From: Rhodospirillaceae bacterium
GTDB lineage: Bacteria > Pseudomonadota > Alphaproteobacteria > Micavibrionales > UBA2020
DNA length: 6,358 bases
NCBI GenBank assembly: GCA_003524565.1
Contig: DQGU01000178.1
Location: 1 to 6,358 of the forward strand
Direction of reading: 5' to 3'
Below the pieces are notes generated by a model. The model was not told the origin of the DNA and searched no databases. It worked only from the letters and a program-made list of their open reading frames with translations. The first letter of the stretch is position 1. The number at the start of each line of letters is the position of its first letter. Positions 5,305 to 6,358 of this stretch are shown piece by piece. The translations under genes and the position numbers were made by a program.

Positions 5305-5577
5305 ATGAAAATCGCAGATTTGAGAGCAAAATCGGCCGACGAGCTGAAGCAGGAACTTCTGACCCTTCGCAAGGAGCAGTTCAACTTCCGCTTCCAAAAG
5401 GCGACGGGCCAGCTGGAAAACACCGGCCGCGTCCGTTTGGTTCGCCGCGACATCGCGCGTATCAAAACCGTCATCGCTGAAGCAGAGCAGGGCAAAGCCC
5501 CCGCTGCAAAGCCTGCTGCTAAAAAAGCAGCAAAAGCACCGGCAAAAGCCGCCAAGAAAAAAGAAACTAAGGAGTAA
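5305..5577 (+). CDS. rpmC: 50S ribosomal protein L29 with Lys/Ala tail
   Basis: This encodes 90 residues. L29 is usually 60-70, so about 27 residues are extra. Residues 1-61 form the two-helix antiparallel coiled coil: MKIADLRAKSADELKQELLT, then RKEQFNFRFQKATGQLENTG (22-41) and RVRLVRRDIARIKTVIAEAE (42-61). L29 lies beside L23 at the tunnel exit on the outer surface of the 50S subunit and contributes to the docking area for ribosome-associated factors. The extension from residue 63 is Lys/Ala/Pro-rich (KAPAAKPAAKKAAKAPAKAA in it) and ends KKKETKE. It shares the peptide AAKKAAKA and a 14-base identical stretch with the tail of L22. The last two codons AAG GAG form the ribosome binding site for rpsQ. 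AAGG at 5291-5294 serves its own start. Confidence 0.95.
   Translation: MKIADLRAKSADELKQELLTLRKEQFNFRFQKATGQLENTGRVRLVRRDIARIKTVIAEAEQGKAPAAKPAAKKAAKAPAKAAKKKETKE
5569..5574 (+). promoter_or_regulatory. rpsQ ribosome binding site made from the last two rpmC codons
   Basis: AAGGAG encodes Lys89-Glu90 of L29 and lies 8 bases before the rpsQ ATG at 5583. A terminating ribosome would sit on it, which favours coupling of S17 to L29 synthesis. Confidence 0.8.
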
Positions 5578-5582
5578 TCAAG

Positions 5583-5897
5583 ATGCCGCGTCGCGTGCTT
5601 GAAGGTAAAGTTGTCAGCAACAAATGCGATAAAACCGTAACGGTTCTGGTCGAGCGCAAAGTGCGCGACCCGCTGTACGGCAAAATCATCCGTCGTAGCG
5701 CGAAATACGCTGCCCACGACGAACAGAACGCTTGGAAAGTAGGCGACCTCGTTTCCATCGAGGAATGCCGCCCGCTGTCCAAATCGAAAACATGGCGCGT
5801 TATCGGCGGTAAGTCGATGGGCGAGAGCCAGATGAAAACTGTTGACGATGCCGACCAAAAGCGTGCGTCCGTCAAAAAGTCCAAGAAAGAAGAATAA
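5583..5897 (+). CDS. rpsQ: 30S ribosomal protein S17 with charged C-terminal extension
   Basis: This encodes 104 residues, compared with about 76-90 for most S17 proteins. The OB-fold core is clear: MPRRVLEGKVVSNKCDKTVT (1-20), VERKVRDPLYGKIIRRSAKY (23-42), HDEQNAWKVGDLVSIEECRP (45-64) and LSKSKTWRVI (65-74). S17 binds 16S rRNA helices in the 5' domain early in 30S assembly. After residue 75 comes a roughly 30-residue tail (GGKSMGESQMKTVDDADQKR, then ASVKKSKKEE) rich in Lys, Asp and Glu. It is not alanine-rich like the L22 and L29 tails, so it may have arisen independently. The N-terminus MPRRVLxG matches alphaproteobacterial S17. The stop codon lies at the edge of an inverted repeat in the spacer before rplN. 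Confidence 0.96.
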   Translation: MPRRVLEGKVVSNKCDKTVTVLVERKVRDPLYGKIIRRSAKYAAHDEQNAWKVGDLVSIEECRPLSKSKTWRVIGGKSMGESQMKTVDDADQKRASVKKSKKEE

Positions 5898-5924
5898 CAG
5901 GGTGGTCCTTGAAACCCCCCTGTT
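5896..5924 (+). promoter_or_regulatory. Hairpin in the rpsQ-rplN spacer
   Basis: AACAGGG at 5896-5902 pairs with CCCTGTT at 5918-5924. After one T-C mismatch the stem can continue with GGT at 5904-5906 and ACC at 5914-5916, leaving a 7-base loop. The base of the stem includes the last two bases of the rpsQ stop codon. Downstream is GAAATAGGAAAGG, so there is no T-run and the rplN ribosome binding site begins 6 bases later. In E. coli the S10 to spc operon border falls at this gene junction, which makes an attenuation or processing role plausible but unproven. Confidence 0.55.
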
Positions 5925-5945
5925 GAAATAGGAAAGGTCAAGATA

Positions 5946-6314
5946 ATGATTCAGATGGAAACCACCCTCGACGTCGCTGACAACAGCGGCGCCCGCCGGG
6001 TTCAGTGCATCAAGGTACTGGGCGGCTCCAAACGCCGCACCGCCGGCATCGGCGACATCATCGTCGTATCCGTTAAAGACGCGATTCCCCGCGGCCGCGT
6101 CAAAAAAGGGACGGTTCACAAAGCCGTCATCGTCCGCACGTCCAAAGCCCTGAAACGCGAAGACGGCACCGTCATCCGCTTCGACCGCAACGCTGCCGTT
6201 CTCATCAACGCAGCGGGCGAGCCGATCGGCACGCGTATCTTTGGCCCCGTGACGCGCGAACTCCGCGGCAAAAACTTCATGAAAATCATTTCGCTGGCGC
6301 CGGAGGTCCTCTAA
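5946..6314 (+). CDS. rplN: 50S ribosomal protein L14
   Basis: This encodes 122 residues, the exact family length, from MIQMETTLDVADNSGARRVQ to the invariant end MKIISLAPEVL. Other signatures are CIKVLGGSKRRTAGIGDIIV (21-40), VSVKDAIPRGRVKKG (41-55) and VIRFDRNAAVLINAAGEPIG (76-95), followed by TRIFGPVTREL (96-106). L14 has a five-stranded barrel fold, binds 23S rRNA next to L19 and L3, forms an intersubunit bridge, and is the binding site of the silencing factor RsfS. In E. coli this is the first gene of the spc operon. No recognisable promoter is seen in the 48-base spacer here, so read-through from rpsQ is the simpler reading. GGAAAGG at 5931-5937 serves the ATG. Confidence 0.98.
   Translation: MIQMETTLDVADNSGARRVQCIKVLGGSKRRTAGIGDIIVVSVKDAIPRGRVKKGTVHKAVIVRTSKALKREDGTVIRFDRNAAVLINAAGEPIGTRIFGPVTRELRGKNFMKIISLAPEVL
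6302..6306 (+). promoter_or_regulatory. rplX ribosome binding site inside the rplN 3' end
   Basis: GGAGG overlaps the Pro-Glu-Val codons at the end of L14 and lies 11 bases before the ATG at 6318. The spacing is on the long side but no other site is available. Confidence 0.65.
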
Positions 6315-6317
6315 GTC

Positions 6318-6358
6318 ATGACGAAACTCAAAGTCAAAAAAGGCGACAAAGTCGTCGT
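6318..6358 (+). CDS. rplX: 50S ribosomal protein L24, N-terminal start (3' end outside window)
   Basis: The visible 13 codons read MTKLKVKKGDKVV plus an incomplete codon. This matches the KOW-motif start of L24 (KIKKGDKVVV in many bacteria). L24 is an assembly initiator protein that binds the 5' end of 23S rRNA, and it follows L14 in the spc gene order. The ATG is 3 bases after the rplN stop, which suggests coupled translation. Identification rests on the short N-terminus plus gene order; the rest of the protein is outside the window. Confidence 0.92.
   Translation, partial: MTKLKVKKGDKVV

Noticed and set aside
5909..5947. Possible promoter before rplN (TTGAAA with GATAAT)
   Set aside because: The spacing between the boxes is about 27 or 13 bases depending on which TTGAAA is used, and the -10-like bases run into the start codon.
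5289..6119. Antisense open frame opposite rpmC, rpsQ and rplN
   Set aside because: Shadow frame with no family resemblance and no independent ribosome binding site evidence.
1..6358. A hidden defence system, mobile element, CRISPR array or new gene cluster
   Set aside because: The window is packed with ribosomal protein genes in their standard order, with no spacer over 82 bases, no direct repeat arrays, and no insertion boundaries.

Overview
This window is a stretch of the conserved S10-spc ribosomal protein cluster, read entirely on the + strand. The order is (tuf 3' end)-rpsJ-rplC-rplD-rplW-rplB-rpsS-rplV-rpsC-rplP-rpmC-rpsQ-rplN-(rplX 5' end). It holds twelve complete ribosomal protein genes and two genes cut by the window edges. 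Every gene is intact and no expected member of this order is missing. I see no mobile element, CRISPR array, tRNA, rRNA or foreign insertion.

Organism: an alphaproteobacterium is most likely. L3 begins MRTGLIAQKLGM, the L22 hairpin has the longer form with a KPFSNITI ending, L2 carries GGGEGKSSGGRNPVTPWGKP, and S10, L14 and S17 have family signatures I associate with Alphaproteobacteria. The tuf gene directly upstream of rpsJ also fits. The DNA is moderately GC-rich, and several ribosomal proteins carry Ala/Lys/Pro-rich or charged C-terminal tails. I cannot place it below class with confidence; a Rhodospirillales-like or Micavibrio-like lineage is only a guess.

Layout: 1-223 is the end of EF-Tu domain 3. 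306-2377 encodes S10, L3, L4 and L23. 2450-5278 encodes L2, S19, L22, S3 and L16. 5305-6314 encodes L29, S17 and L14, and 6318 onward starts L24. The rplD/rplW pair overlaps by 4 bases (ATGA), rpsS/rplV and rpmC/rpsQ are 7 and 5 bases apart, and rplN/rplX are 3 bases apart, so one polycistronic mRNA with translational coupling is the natural reading. There is no gene-free stretch over 100 bases. The four longest spacers (tuf-rpsJ, rpsJ-rplC, rplW-rplB, rpsQ-rplN; 48-82 bases) each hold a recognisable inverted repeat upstream of the next Shine-Dalgarno sequence. None is followed by a T-run.

How the genes work together: all products are parts of the translation machinery. L3, L4, L22, L23, L2, L16, L14, L29 and L24 build the 50S subunit (peptidyl transferase surroundings, exit tunnel and subunit bridges). 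S10, S19, S3 and S17 build the 30S subunit, and EF-Tu delivers aminoacyl-tRNA. This is a core housekeeping locus and I do not see a new biological system in it. The points that merit a look are the spacer hairpins, the lineage-specific protein tails (L22, L29, S17, L3) and a few substitutions in conserved ribosomal loops (L4, L16, S19).
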